From NCBI GenBank assembly GCA_016748015.1, contig JAAOMT010000737.1, forward strand, positions 2,860 through 20,152: 17,293 bases of DNA. The letters run 5' to 3'. Every line of letters starts with the position of its first letter. Positions within the stretch are counted from its first letter, which is position 1. Below the pieces are notes generated by a model, which saw only the letters and a list, made by a program, of their open reading frames with translations, was not told where the DNA came from and ran no database searches. The DNA comes from Geosiphon pyriformis (Eukaryota; Glomeromycota; Glomeromycetes; Archaeosporales; Geosiphonaceae). The translations under genes were made by a program, and so were the position numbers. Shown piece by piece: positions 16,981 to 17,293 of the stretch.

Positions 16981-17293
16981 TGTTACGGGATGGTTTTCTT
17001 GTTATATTTAATTGCTGATATCCCGCTTTAATTGCAATCAGTCTTTCGTGAGTTCCTCAATTCTATTTGTGTGATAATGTCACTGTTACACTGAAGGCTT
17101 TCTTTTTACTGTTGCGATGTAAGTTATTCTTTAATTCTTGATTGTTGTGTGTGTTTATGTACTCCTTCTCAGAGGCTGAACTGAAATCTACCCACTATCT
17201 GGGGTCTTCTCTGAGGCTATCCTTGCAATTGCCTGATGTGTTTTTCTAATCTAGAAACACAGAATGTTAATGGTCTTTAGCGCTTTTCTAATT
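16981..17293 (-). repeat. LTR C, partial (runs off the window)
   Basis: Starts TGTTACGGGATGG and aligns with the first ~310 bp of LTR B and LTR A. It has the most C and G of the three copies, for example ATCCCGCTTT where B has ATTCCATTTT and A has ATCTTATTTT, so it is the least decayed. Orientation follows LTR B. It is either a later insertion into the RT of element 3 or a 5' LTR joined to pol after loss of gag and protease. The right end is outside the window. Confidence 0.85.

Overview
The window is an A+T-rich stretch of eukaryotic, almost certainly fungal, repeat DNA. No host gene, rRNA or tRNA gene is recognisable. It is a stack of decayed Ty3/gypsy (Metaviridae-type) LTR retrotransposons plus a minisatellite. 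The gag and pol reading frames look like gypsy families I remember from arbuscular mycorrhizal fungi (Glomeromycotina, Rhizophagus-like). That assignment comes from memory of protein style, not from a search.

Layout. 1-690: A/T-rich DNA with no gene. 691-815 and 1727-2515: one bipartite minisatellite of about 33-36 bp units, split by a solo LTR (A, 816-1726) with a short target duplication. 2534-9520: plus-strand element 1, with 5' LTR, primer-binding-site candidate, gag, protease, RT, RNase H, integrase, a downstream reading frame, polypurine tract and the first ~34 bp of its 3' LTR. 9521-11423: plus-strand element 2, with 5' LTR, primer site and the first 357 codons of gag. 11424-16980: minus-strand element 3, entering gag of element 2. 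It has a 3' LTR (B) and polypurine tract, and reads upstream through a C-terminal extension, integrase, RNase H, RT and a pre-RT linker, which is fused in frame to an RT/RNase H fragment of a second gypsy lineage. 16981-17293: a third LTR copy (C), cut by the window edge, abutting that RT.

How the parts relate. The junctions read as serial nesting: element 2 in the 3' LTR of element 1, element 3 in gag of element 2, LTR C in or beside the chimeric pol of element 3. Mutation load follows that order. Stop codons are dense in gag of element 2 and gag of element 1 and sparser in element 3. Among the LTR copies A, B and C, C is the least A/T-shifted and A the most.

The decay is strongly directional (C->T and G->A). 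It makes stops mainly at Gln, Trp and Arg codons, turns catalytic Asp into Asn in protease, RNase H, RT and integrase, and turns zinc-binding His/Cys into Tyr. Indels are rare and two of them lie in poly-A runs. None of the elements can be autonomous as it stands. The points most worth a second look are the RIP-like mutation pattern, a U UUA AAC heptamer exactly at the gag/pol frame change of element 1, the in-frame chimeric pol, and a pol C-terminal extension after integrase whose 3' end is conserved between elements 1 and 3.
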